From: Yamagishiella unicocca
Lineage: Eukaryota; Chlorophyta; Chlorophyceae; Chlamydomonadales; Volvocaceae
DNA: 64,000 nt
NCBI GenBank assembly: GCA_003116995.1
Contig: BDSL01000203.1
Coordinates: 1-64,000 of the forward strand
Reading direction: 5' to 3'
Shown: positions 49,001-59,493 of the stretch, piece after piece
Layout: each line of letters begins with the position of its first letter
Position numbering within the stretch: position 1 is the first letter of the stretch
Made by a program: the position numbers and the translations under genes
Notes under the pieces: model-generated
Databases searched by the model: none
What the model was told of the DNA's origin: nothing
Seen by the model: the letters and a program-made list of their open reading frames with translations, nothing else

Positions 49001-52000
49001 GAGGAGTCGTTGGCAGGAGCAGGTGTGGCGCCAGGGGTCGGGGTACGGCCAGCTGTCGGTACCAATTTACACGCTGCCGAGCTTAGGTGAGATATAGGTA
49101 TAGGGGTGTCATAGGATGGAACCTGGCCGGGGTCACGACCGGCAATCCGAACTTGGCGGGCGCCTGCAGCCCCAGTACTCACGACTGCCCTCGACGGTGC
49201 TGCCATGCATTAAGTGCGTAGCGGATAGTTGTAACGCGTTTTGTAACGCCCAACCCCTGCAGGTGTCCGCCGCGTGCGAGGCGGTTGCGCGGGACGGCTT
49301 CATCAACTACTTCGGGCTGCAGCGCTTCGGTACCGGCGGCGCCCCTACGCACGAGGTGTGGAGCGCGATCCCGCTGCTGGTATTCTCCCCAGGTGCACAC
49401 TTTGCAGTGGATGATCACGTAAATCGCTAGGCTTCGGCCCCGCAGCCCGCCGGCAGACCTCTGGATGGGTGATGGCGCCGCCATCGGCGGGCCCGGCTGC
49501 GACGCCCTACAAGTAGTAGGATTCATTCAGCCCTCCCCTCTATGATACTGGTTACCTCTACCAGCACCATGACCCCCGGGTCGGACCCCCAAGCGGACGT
49601 GGACTGACCCTGCGACACCCCGTCAACGCATTTTGCAGGTGGGACGGGCACTGCTCCGTTGCGAGTACGAGAAAGCCGTGCGGCTGGTGCTGACTGGGCG
49701 GCCCGACGAGCGGCCCGACATCGCGGCGGCCCGGCGTTTGTTCTTCGACAACGGCGACGCCAAGGTACGACCCATTGCCCCTGCCCCTGCGGACGTGTTA
49801 TGATGGCGATGAGCCAGCGGCTGCGCCCGTGTGCAGCTGATGGCCGCGCTGTCCGATGCCACCTCTGCCGCTCACAACCCCCTGGAGTGGGAGTGGCGTA
49901 AATTAGCATGAGGGACCACGGGATCGTGCGCGGAACGCAAAGCTAATGGCGGGTCTGTTGCCTGACCCAAATTCCACATCGTTTGGTTGCCAGACCACCG
50001 CCCTGAACTGGGGGCCGTCTTCGTTCAGATGCTACCAAGGTCTCCAGCATGCATTTTAAGCAAACATATGTCCCAAACGGTTTTTTCTTCGTACTTGGGT
50101 TTTCCTTGCAAACCTCCCCCTGCATCCCCTTGTGATTCTGGAGCAGGGCGCCCTACGTGCCATCCCGCCCTTCATGCTCGGCGAGCGGGCGGTGCTTGGG
50201 GCGCTTGTGCGGCAGGGTCGTGGGGCCTGGTCCGCTGCCATGCTGGCCGTGCCGCGAACGCTGCGCATGATGTACCTGCACGCGTGGCAGAGCTTCGTGT
50301 GGAACTCGGCGGCAAGCCACAGGTGGGTGCGTGCGTGGTGACGGGGGGGGGGCGGGGGCGCCGCGGTGGGGTTGCGGGGGATGGGGTGCAGGGAGTGGGG
50401 TTGAGGGGGCGGGGATTGAGAGGTCACCCGTTTGTCGACACTTAGTAGTAAAACCGTTTTAGTACACCTGGAATTTCATGCTGGAGGGTGGCAAACAGCA
50501 GGCGTTGTGACAGAACCAGAATTGGGGAACAGGGGCCAAAGCGACGAAGAGTCCCAGGCCGCGCGGCGAAAGAGACGGAGTCGGCTGTTGGGATGGCTGA
50601 TGTGTTTAAATGGGGTGTATAGCGAGGCGTCGTACGACGACACGGTGGTAGGCAGGAAAGTACGGGGGGCTGGATGGGCATCATCGTGCACGCACATGGA
50701 GGTGCACGTCAGGCGGCGCGGAGGCGGCGTGCGTGACAACAGCAAGGGAACGCAGGTGGGGCGGAGGGGTGGCGGTGGCGGGAAGGGGGGGGTTACATAA
50801 AAGAACCGGTAACTCGACATGGGAAGTGTAGCTGGTGCATAGCCTTCGGACACCTGGACCGGGAAAGGGGGGGATTTGTGCGGGGCAGGGAGAGGGAGCG
50901 GGTGAGAAGAAGCCCGTAGATCGACCTACAGGAAAAAATGTAACCCAGGAGGAAAAGGTTTGAGCATGCGTTTGTGTTTGCATGCCGGGGAAAACGGTTT
51001 GAGCTTGACGAGGGCAGCTGCATCAGCCAGAGTGGCGGTGGGACCGGCGGCAGGTGGGGGCTAAAACGTGGGTGGCAGGTGGGGGAGGGGGTAGGTTGGG
51101 CGCCGTCGGTTGACGGGAGGGTCAGCCGCGGCGGGGGAGGTGGAGGGGGGGTTGTGTGTGGCGGGGGAGTTGGAGGAGGTCGAGTGGGCCGGGATTTAAG
51201 GTGGGGACGGCCTATATGCCAGGATTGGAAAGCGCGAAAGTGAAGGGGTCGATGAAGGTGCCCTGCCAGGCAGCGAGGTCGAAGCGGGGTGGGGCGACTT
51301 ATTATCGCACCGTTATTGCACAGCGGAAGCGCCCCCGCTTACATCTAAACTCTCAGTCCCTCCTCTCTCCCAGGATACGGCAGTATGGCCACGATCGTGT
51401 GGTGGTTGGGGACCTGGTGATGCCGCGGACAAGCATGGCGGCTGGTGGCTCAGACGGCGGTGAGGGGCTAATGATGGGTGCCGACGGGGCCGGCGACGAT
51501 GCCGCGGAGGGTGCCGAAGGCCTGCTGGAGGATTCCGAAGGTGGGTCATTTTGGTTCAAACGGGACCGTACGTTACGGGGTTGCCTGTGGGCAACCAATG
51601 AAAGCGCATTCGTGTTTGGGAGAGCGATTTCAGCTCAGGCGGACTAGACCGTTATGAACGTAGGCCCACCCCAACCATGTTAACACGTGCCTCCCGACAC
51701 GGGTTGACTAGCAGCGCAAACCACCCCACGCTGACGCAACTCACGGCTCCCGTGTGACGCACTGCAGCCCTCGATGGCGCCGCGCAGTCACAGCAGCATC
51801 CACCTGCTGGGACGTCGTTGTCGCCACCCGCGACAGCCAGCGCGGCTTGGCGGCTGACGGCGGTCAAAGTGGTGACGGAGGCTGACGTGGCGGAAGTGCG
51901 GTACAGTGTGTTCGATGTCGTATTGCCGCTGCCAGGGACGGAGGTATCGTACCCAGAGCACGAGACGGGAGTCTGGATGCGGAAGGTGAGATGAGGGCAT

Positions 52001-53466
52001 AATTGACGGACATTGCCTCGCCTGTTCCCGCTCAGCCACCACTCTACTCCCCCGTTCACCTACGTTCCTCCTCCAGGCTGCTGCTGATGCCGGTGTAGAC
52101 CTGGTCCAGCCTGCTGCGTCCTCTGCCGCTAACCGGGAGCTGTCCTTCGCCTCCCTCAGCGGGGATTATCGGTACCTGCTGCACCGGCCCAAGGGCTTCC
52201 GCTTCGCCTTCAAGAGGTGGGCTACCTGCTCCTATCGTACATGATGCTTACCCGACCACCATGCAAGGCATCGGCTTCAGCATGCACGTAATAGTTTGCA
52301 TGACTGGGTCTTCAGTGATGGCACAAGGCGGTGATGGAGCGGGGGATCAATGAGGACGAGGACGCGGGGGGGAGATTGGCTAGTGCTGGCAGTGGGGAGG
52401 AAAGGGATGTCGTCGTGGAGCCAAACCGTGAGAGGAGTCTTCCCCCAAGCCAGCCTGCAGCAGCACGGCAGCGCGGGGAAGTGACAACCTTGGGCCGTCT
52501 TCGAGCGGGTATGGCATGCCGTGGGCGGAACTGCGACTTATGCCTTTCAAACACGCACAAATATCACGCTGTCATAAGACGGCGCTAAACAGGTACACAC
52601 GGCACGGCATTCACTGGATATGTGCCTTCCCCCTGCTCCCCGCCCGTTCCTCCTCACTGCTCAGGTATACGGACCCCAACGATGACTCACTTGTGCTTAC
52701 TGACTTGGAGCTGCTGCAACGGCACGGCGGGAGGCCAAATGGGCGGCCCTGTGGCAACGAGGCTGGCAGCAGAGACAGCAGCACTGTCAGCGGCAGCGGG
52801 CCGCTGCTGGCTCTGGAGCTGCAGTTCCAGCTGCCCTCGTCCTGTTATGCTACCATGCTCCTGCGTGACCTCACCAAGGTGACAAGATGGGGATGGTGGG
52901 GGGGATGATATAGCTATAGCGTGGGAAGTGCGTCGGCGACAGATCACGAGTTCTGTGGGTTATTCATTGGGGGCACAACGTTTTCCAGGACGGGTGAGAT
53001 TTCTCCCAACCGAGGAAGCTGTGAGACCATACCCACGAAGTCTTTGCAAGGTCTCCATGAGGTGTCAAGAAAGAATGCCCATCGTAATCCGCTTCCCCTC
53101 GTGCAGAACTCCACGTCCAAGTCCTTCCACTCGGGTCTCTCGGCTGCCACCGGCCCCACAATAACGACAGCGCCTGCAGTGGCGGCGGCAGTGGTGGCGG
53201 TGGCAGTGCCAGATGACAACCCGGCGGCCGAATGCAGCGGAGGCAACGGCACCGCTGCGGCCACCACTGATGACGCCTCAGCGACTGCTGGCTGTGTAGC
53301 GGCGCTAGCTGCCGGCACTGTGGCGGATATGGAGAGGGGCAGGGCCCGATCCATTGCACCTGAAGAGTCGGGGAAAGGGTGGCCAGCGGTGGGGGCGGCT
53401 GAGCCTGGAAGCAGTGGCCCCGCTCAGGGGCCGGAACCTGCCGAAAATGATGGCATGGAGGCATGA
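43064..53466 (+). CDS. PUS7: TruD/PUS7 family tRNA/mRNA pseudouridine synthase, about 19 exons
   Basis: Predicted about 1,130 residues; the enzyme isomerises U to pseudouridine in RNA. Exons: 43064-43149, 43324-43402, 43828-44169, 44393-44849, 45044-45360, 45639-45908, 46204-46267, 46545-46594, 48687-48869, 49263-49355, 49639-49764, 49837-about 49895, 50147-50322, 51374-51540, 51768-51985, 52077-52216, 52665-52878, 53107-53466. Hallmarks: DVGITEFVSKLPGFSGILKH, FRDFQVREVD, FVLYKENMDTQ, AGTKDKRGVTCQ carrying the catalytic Asp (about residue 542), GFINYFGLQRFGTGGAPTHE, RTLRMMYLHAWQSFVWNSAA, VVVGDLVMP, VFDVVLPLPGTEVSYP and SSCYATMLLRDLTK. Ala-rich and RGG-rich segments lengthen the N-terminal half. 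The strong acceptor at 43,025 suggests an upstream leader exon. The donor after 49837 breaks phase with the next exon, so that junction is unresolved; exons 3-6 boundaries are less certain than the rest. Confidence 0.93.
46595..48686. other. 2.1-kb intron of the PUS7-like gene
   Basis: The longest intron of the gene, between the catalytic-motif exon and the next conserved exon. It contains short frames, for example at 47282-47665, but no recognisable protein, repeat boundary or RNA gene. Confidence 0.6.
50035..50095 (-). repeat. Dispersed CCGTTT repeat, inverted copy
   Basis: On the minus strand it reads AAGAAAAAACCGTTTGGGAC and later AAAATGCATGCTGGAGACC, matching the copy at 23731-23787. 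It lies in the intron just before the exon at 50147. Confidence 0.65.
50445..50490 (+). repeat. Dispersed CCGTTT repeat, direct copy
   Basis: Reads AGTAAAACCGTTTTAGTACA and AATTTCATGCTGGAGGG, in the intron after the exon at 50147-50322. Together with the inverted copy at 50035 it brackets that exon. Confidence 0.6.
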
Positions 53467-54627
53467 CTAGTCATCAGTGTGTGGTGGTTCAGTGGTGTTC
53501 ATGCTCCACTGGAGGTGGCTCTGCGGGTGGCGGTCTGCCAGTCTTGACAACGTGAGAGTCCATGCATGCAGCAGTGAGTTAGGCAACCCAAGAGGTACGT
53601 AGGGACAAAGGGGTGCAGTCGTGAATGTGAGCCCAAACTTGGACGGGCAGTACTTCCATTATGGACACATCTCGAGACTTGTATTGTACACTTACATACA
53701 GCAATTATTGCTGGTCTGTGTTATGCTTCCCGTTGCTCTGGGGATCAACAAATCTAAGCACTTACAGGATGGACGCTTAGGCTACTTCCCCCTGGGTGGT
53801 TGATGCCGCTGTTTTTTCTCTGGCCCCTTGGTCGGGGTTTTTGGATGGTTTGCCATATCTCGCTCGGCAGAGTCTTCTTCCTGCGGAAGGCTGCTTAATA
53901 ACTTTGATGATGATGCCCGGTGGCTTAGCCCACCCGTTAAGGGTTGCCCACAGTTTTACAGCGAAACGAATGGGGTCAGGGCCTGCCATTACCACAAGTG
54001 GAGGGGAATCGAAGTTGTTTCTTATGCTTCGTGTTATTAAGCTTACACTTGTACGATCGGAACCGCACCTCGAGCCCGCACTTCCCAGGCCTTGGATCCG
54101 CACTTCCCGGGCCTTGGATCCGCACTTCCTCGAGCACGTATAAATTGTATGGACAGATTGTGGCTGGGGAGTATTCGTTTCAAGCCGGGTCCAACTGGCG
54201 ACCATCGATATCACTTCCAACCCGGCACTTCCAACCGACCCCGAACGGGTTAGAACGAAGCCGCTCGGCGCTGCTACACCAGCCGGGGAAAGAGAATTCC
54301 CACCATCTCGCGCATTACCAGCACTGTGTCACGACATGTGCCTGTAACTACCAGCCAAAGAGCAGTTAGCATGGCTACCCCTACAGTCGCAAGCCTCCCA
54401 GCCCATATCACATCCAACCCGGCACATCCAACCGACCCGACACAGGCTGGGCCAGCAGGCCGCCGTGCGGGGACGACTACCCGCTCTCAGGCGGCCACGC
54501 ACGGCAGCTGCCGGCCCGCAAGCGCCTTGTGCGGCACTGCCCCTCCACCCGGAAGCGGTCAGGTCTATGGGCGGGGCCCGCTGCCCCATTACCCAAACCC
54601 GGGACGGCGCCATCGGATCTCGGGACG
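53467..54627. other. PUS7 3' flank, no recognised gene
   Basis: Contains the 3' UTR of the PUS7-like gene; no TGTAA was seen in the first 850 bp. A 23-bp motif with GGCCTTGGATCCGCACTTCC is repeated two to three times at about 54,078-54,130. Frames here are unrecognised. Confidence 0.5.
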
Positions 54628-55172
54628 CGTCCCCGCCTGAACCGGCTGAGGACGTGGAGGTAGGGTAGGCTGCCCTTCTCAGTGGCTGCTGGGTCGCAGG
54701 CCACGGACACGTCCACATGCATTCAGGTGAGACGGCATGGGCCTTGGCGCTTACTTGTGTCATGCCATTGTAGCAACGGTGTAGCTTTCGTTTTGCCGTG
54801 CGGGTGGGCACAGCCCCGTGGGGGAAGGCGGAAGGAAGGCGTGGCGCTAAATGACATGTCTGTGAGTGGGTGATGCCGTCACTTATGCCATACTAATGTA
54901 GCTGCTTTTTGCCCTGTGGTGCCGCCCCGACGCGACTGCCCCGCCCCGTTCCAATCTGAATGACGTAGGAGACAGCTGCTGCTACAGGAGGGAGGGAGTC
55001 GCCGCCTGAACCAGCCGAGGACGTAGAGGGTGGGCTGCCCTTCTCAGCGGCAGTGGGCGCAGTGGCTGGGGTGGGTGAGGCTGCTACTGCACAGGCGGCG
55101 GACACGTCCACATGCATTCAGGTGAGATGGCAAGGGTCCTGACACCTGGGTCATGCCAGTGTAGCAACGGTG
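54628..55172 (+). repeat. Tandem duplication carrying an exon-like segment
   Basis: Two copies (54628-54784 and 54996-55172) share CGCCTGAACC, CTGCCCTTCTCAG, GACACGTCCACATGCATTCA ending in a GGTGAGA donor, and a following GTAGCAACGG. The downstream copy keeps an open frame (PPEPAEDVEGG) to the donor; the upstream copy has a stop soon after the same motif. A third, fainter echo lies near 54,870-54,920. Confidence 0.8.
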
Positions 55173-56801
55173 GCAGCTCCGTGAGCTCAGAATGCGGTTA
55201 TGCCCTCTCCATGCAGTCAGGTCGCCGACGCACCCGCCACGGGATGCCTTGAGGTGCGGTTGCAGAGGCCTGGGAAAGCGCAGTCTAGCGATAGTGTAGC
55301 AGTGTAGCAGCTCCCCGTGCAGCAGCAGTTTAGCAGCAGTTACCTTGGTTCGACTTCGGTGCTTGCGGGATGTTAGGTTTGCCACTGATGGGCAAGGGAG
55401 GTCGCGTTTTTGGTGGCGTTCCTTACTGCTGCAGGTGTTGATCAGCCAACTTCGTGACAGTGATGGGGTCGTATGGCTGTCCACTGCTGGCAGCAACGCG
55501 GACCAGCTCATTACTGCAAGTTACCGACTCGTTGGGGGTAAGTTCTGTTCATAGTTGTTGGTATTATTGGCAGGGCCCCTGTTGCTGAGCACCTGTAACA
55601 TGGACGTGCAGATGTGGTCACGCCCACAGTGTTGAAACCAGCAAGCGAGGCCATCCAAGCTGTACAATCGAAGTGGTCACACATGGAGGTATGTCACGGG
55701 GTTTCGAGTTCGTGAGCCCGCCCCAAACTAACTGTGTCGTGCCACCATTAAACCGCGCAGAACAGGCTGCTGGGCGGTGGTGCCAACGGTGGACCCGGCA
55801 TGTACGGCACATTGGCCTGCAAGGGCATTTCCACCATATTCGCGCTGCTCGTCCTGCTCACTGGCATGTGCTCATTCAGCGTGCTTGTGGACCCCGGCGC
55901 GGGCCTTGCTTGGTCGGGCGCTGGTGCACACAGTCCTACTGGGACTGCGACACGCCTGGGGATTTGAATTGGATGTTGGCAGGGCATCACAGGCCGTGGA
56001 GGCCTGCCGCATAGCCTTGTGTAACGAAGGTCGCGAAAAGGCCTCCTAGGATGCTGAGCGAGCGTACTTATTAGTACTTTATAGGTCTGCTGTGCAGCCT
56101 TATGTGCTTTCTGTGTAGCGTGGGTGCCCGAGGACGTGCGCCCTTCAGAGGGGGGGGAATGTAGCGACGCTACACAGAAAGCACATAAGGCTGCACAGCA
56201 GACCTATAAAGTACTAATAAGTACGCTCGCTCAGCATCCTAGGAGGCCTTTTCGCGACCTTCGTTACACCTTGTGTGCATCCTTTCTTAAATCTCACGGT
56301 AAGGAGAACTAATCCCTCAGCATTGTTGTGACCTGCCAAGTGGTGTGATTCTCGACAGGCGTTGTTGTCTTGCAGGGGAAATAGCTGCTCGCTACCTGGC
56401 GTCATGTATGGTGGCCAAAAGTCCAGCACTCATCGGTCGCTGAGCTGCCTGAAAATTGCCTTGATGGTTCGACCCACCTGTACACTTTCTGGGAGGGTTG
56501 GGCACCGGACGACCGCAAGCAAGGAGCTTGCCACCAGGGTCAACGCAAGCAAAGATCTCAAGGTTTGTACGGCGCATACTGCTACTGGCCACGCTTACAT
56601 TATGACCGCACTGACGATTGTTTGCATGCGCATATGCAGGGCCTTGCCTTTGTGCAACACAGCGAGGTCAACATGCAGGAATCTTTAACAAGCGCTGGAT
56701 TCTGTGACCTGGAACTCGTTGCAGTGTGCACAGGCGTGGGCATGTCAGGCAGCGGCCACAAGTTTACGGCGTACATCTTCAAGCGGCTGCCACCGGCATA
56801 G
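54988..56801 (+). pseudogene. SAM-dependent methyltransferase-like gene, disrupted
   Basis: Exons with good splice signals: about 54988-55121, 55435-55537, 55612-55688, 55761-56019 continuing 56274-56298 across an insertion, 56376-about 56575, and 56640-56801. The fourth exon encodes SVLVDPGAG and, one frame away, LLGRALVHTVLLGLRHAWGF then ELD, together resembling motif I of class I methyltransferases (D.GAG.G...H....G....GFE.D). A one-base shift near 55,905 separates the halves. The fifth segment contains THLYTFWEGWAPDDRK in a frame that needs another shift or unseen intron. The last exon ends GHKFTAYIFKRLPPA. A 249-bp fold-back element interrupts exon 4. The frame damage and insertion argue for a pseudogene; unseen introns or sequence errors could explain part of it. 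Confidence 0.55.
56015..56273. mobile_element. 249-bp fold-back element with perfect 102-bp arms
   Basis: Element 56020-56268 has two inverted arms (56020-56121 and 56167-56268) that match without a mismatch by eye over 102 bp, separated by 45 bp. It starts TGTAACGAAGG, ends CCTTCGTTACA and is flanked by direct CCTTG copies (56015-56019, 56269-56273). The spacer holds AGAGGGGGGGGAA, like a polypurine tract, directly before TGTAGCG. The segment 56160-56268 thus has TG...CA ends, a CCTATAAAG box and a tract in front, like a tiny LTR. With the 5-bp target duplication this suggests a rearranged TRIM/LTR element with opposed repeats; a fold-back MITE is the alternative. Confidence 0.85.
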
Positions 56802-57011
56802 CTGACCACACCGGCGGGTTTTTCCGGATGTATCGAGTGTGGGTAGCGGACTAGTACTGCAATCGGCGGCTTTGTATCGTGCTATTCCGTGGTGGGGGCC
56901 GGGGCGATTATGGGGCCAGGGCTGTAGCCACCAGGGCTGGAGCCGGGGCAGAGTGGGCCCGGGGCAAGGGCTGCACGTGCGCACCCAGTCGCCCTCACGT
57001 CCTGCATACAA

Positions 57012-57016
57012 TGTAA
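57012..57016 (+). terminator. Possible polyadenylation signal TGTAA
   Basis: TGTAA 211 bp after the stop of the methyltransferase-like gene. The match and spacing fit volvocine 3' ends. Motif-only assignment. Confidence 0.3.
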
Positions 57017-57933
57017 TGGACGTCATTATTCGGGAGGCCTATGGGCATGTGTGTGTGACAGGGTAGTGGCAAGGGGATGTGACTCCTCGACTTTTCGACC
57101 CATGGTCTACCCTTTGTGACCTTCTCACCAAGGAGGCAGGAGGAGGAGGAGAAAAGGGAGGAAGTGAAGGAACCAAGCGGGAGGGTTGTCAAGCAGCAGA
57201 TGTAGTGCGCTATACGCGCATTTACCGTGCAGTGGGTCTATTGAATGGGTAGCAGCATATGTGACCAGAAAGGGATTCACCCGTTGTGTTTTTGCATTGA
57301 TTGACACACAAAATGTGGCGCCGCACGGCCAGCCTCTGCCCCATGCGCCTATGTAACTCCTGCAGCTATTACAAGGCCCTTGGCCCTACCTGCCGCTGCC
57401 TGAAAATACCCGACCACCTTAGAATACATCGACGTGCCACAAACACACACAGCAGCACACTGTCCTCAAAGACACGACGCATCACGCGCTGACAGATTCC
57501 CCCAAGCATGTATGCACCCCCTTTCCTATAGCCGGAGTGGAAACTGTGCAGAGCGTCGCGCGTGCATCTGATTCATTCTGGCAAGCTCCCAGGCCTCCCA
57601 GGCTATTACAACTATAATTTATATCATTATTATAACACAAATTCAACGACAAACATAGGGAGCGCTTATCCGACGGGGAACACGATAAGATCCGACGGCT
57701 GTCATCCCCGTCAGCAAGCTGCAAGAAGTGCTTGTGCCCGCCGAATGCAACAGCGATAAACATGTACAAAACTAAGCTGATGGTTGGAGTCGCCGGAGCG
57801 CTGCCGGCTACACCCCAGTAGAGTAGAGTCACACACCCCAGTGGAGTAAAGCGGAGCTGAGTAATAATCGAGCTAGCTGCTTCAACTTGAAAACTATTAA
57901 GTAAAAGTTACATAGTTACATAGTTAGCGCGAA
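57017..57933. other. No recognised gene
   Basis: About 0.9 kb of lower-GC spacer with short frames only. Confidence 0.5.
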
Positions 57934-58110
57934 CAGGGTTGCGTCACCCTGGGGCACCACGTTTAGTGACGTACAGGGGGAAAAATTGAAATCCAAGCCC
58001 AGGCCGCATCTTCTTCATGCCTTCACAAACAATGTTATTATTTTGAGCCACATCGAGCTTGCTGTGAGGAGAAGTCAGTGGGAAAGACGGACCTGCATGT
58101 CACGCTGAAA
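57934..58110 (+). repeat. Inverted partner of the repeat at 63.6 kb (left copy)
   Basis: A segment of about 177 bp containing GGGGCACC, TTGAAATCCAAGCCCAGGCC, GCATCTTCTTCAT, AACAATGTTATTATTT, GAAGTCAGTGGGAAAGACGG and ACCTGCAT. It recurs inverted at 63643-63820 with about 88 percent identity by eye. Similarity stops on both sides. Confidence 0.9.
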
Positions 58111-59219
58111 TTTGCCAATTTCCAGAACGCAGAGGCTTTACACTATTAAGCAAGTAAAATGAAGGCATTATGTGTGAACACTGTATCGTAATGAGAGCAA
58201 CCAGCGCTTTGCACAGCAATCACATACATTGCGAACCGTGCAAGTATGCAAGCATACCCACAACGCAGGTAAAGAACAATATTACCATCACCCATTAGAT
58301 CGATAACCTTCACCTGACATCATCGATGTATCCACGCCTCTGCTGATACGGAAGCAGAAGTTGCGTCGGACATGGGTAACTTGGCCCCGCCGGCAGCGGT
58401 GCATGCATGCAGTGTGGCCGGCACACGCACAGCTGGTAGACAGCTCAGGCAGCCCCGGCGTTTGAGGGTAGGTAGGCAGTGCACGCAGGGGGCTCAGGTG
58501 ACACGCACAGGAAGCCTGCCTGTAACCGTTCAGGCGGCGGCAGCACACGCGGACGGATAGAGGCCGTACGTGTACATGGGGCAGAAGGCGGCGCAAACAG
58601 TGTGCGCAGAAATAATGTTTGCTGCCGCGGGCGGACATCACCTGCTAAAAGCCCTGAATGAACGTACGCATGCATTGCACGTATGGTATTGTTCTGGTAT
58701 GCATGGCGGCAGTATCTATCTCCCGGCTGCAGCTGGCATCTGTATGTCGCAGCGGGCATCGCATCTGCCGGGGCCGGCATCTGCTGTCACAGCGGGGATC
58801 TGCCGGGGCTGGCATCTGCAACGTACGCAGCAACTGCTGGCACCTGCCAGGCGGGGCTGGCATCTGCCGGGGTGTGTGGATGCATGTATGCATGCGCACG
58901 CAGCTGCACGCAGCTGTCCTAGCCTTCCTACCTACCTGCTTTTCTGCAGCACAGGCAGCAGCTGTTGCTTGGTGCTGCGTGTTGGGGGCGCAAGCAGCGG
59001 CAGGGCGGCAATAGCTAGGCACGGAAAAGGTATAGCTAGCTAGGCACGGATATAAAGCTAGTAATGTCTTTGACTATGTACGTATATATATACGGCAGTC
59101 GACTAGCTTCTTGCTTGGCTGGATGGGCCGGTGCGTGGCGCTGTTGGAGGACAGCAGCAGTAGGTTGGTGTTGTAGGCTAAAGTCCAACTGCTGGGGGCA
59201 GTCAGAACTACCGTTTAGA
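58111..59219. other. Spacer with a degenerate GGCATCTGCCGGGG repeat
   Basis: No gene recognised. Between about 58,732 and 58,880 the words GGCATCTG and GCCGGGG recur six or seven times in a degenerate minisatellite. Near 59,025-59,085 there is a duplicated GCTAGCTAGGCACGGA-like word. Confidence 0.6.
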
Positions 59220-59491
59220 GAAACAGCAAGTGTTTAAGAACACTGACAGTGCTGTAGCAGTACGACAGCCGGCTCAGTGGGTAACGACAGACCGTTAGAC
59301 CCAGTTCTCCAAACGATGCAGAAACAGTCAGCCCAGGACAGATTCCCAACTGTGACAGATTCACAGTTCCAGTCTGTAACGGCAGAGTTACAGCCTTCAG
59401 AGACGTACGTCAGTAGTGTACGTCGAACAGGCAGAATTGGCGGGAAACAGATCATTGTCGCCATCACGTTAAGTCCAGAACGTGATACAAC
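59220..59491 (-). repeat. Probable LTR of the Ty3/Gypsy remnant
   Basis: On the minus strand a polypurine-type tract (GGAGGGGGGAT) follows the integrase stop, and the sequence then opens with TGTTGTATCACG, as an LTR would. It contains the short palindrome ATCACGTT...AACGTGAT. The distal end was not fixed because the matching 5' LTR is not in the window. Confidence 0.45.
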
Positions 59492-59493
59492 AA

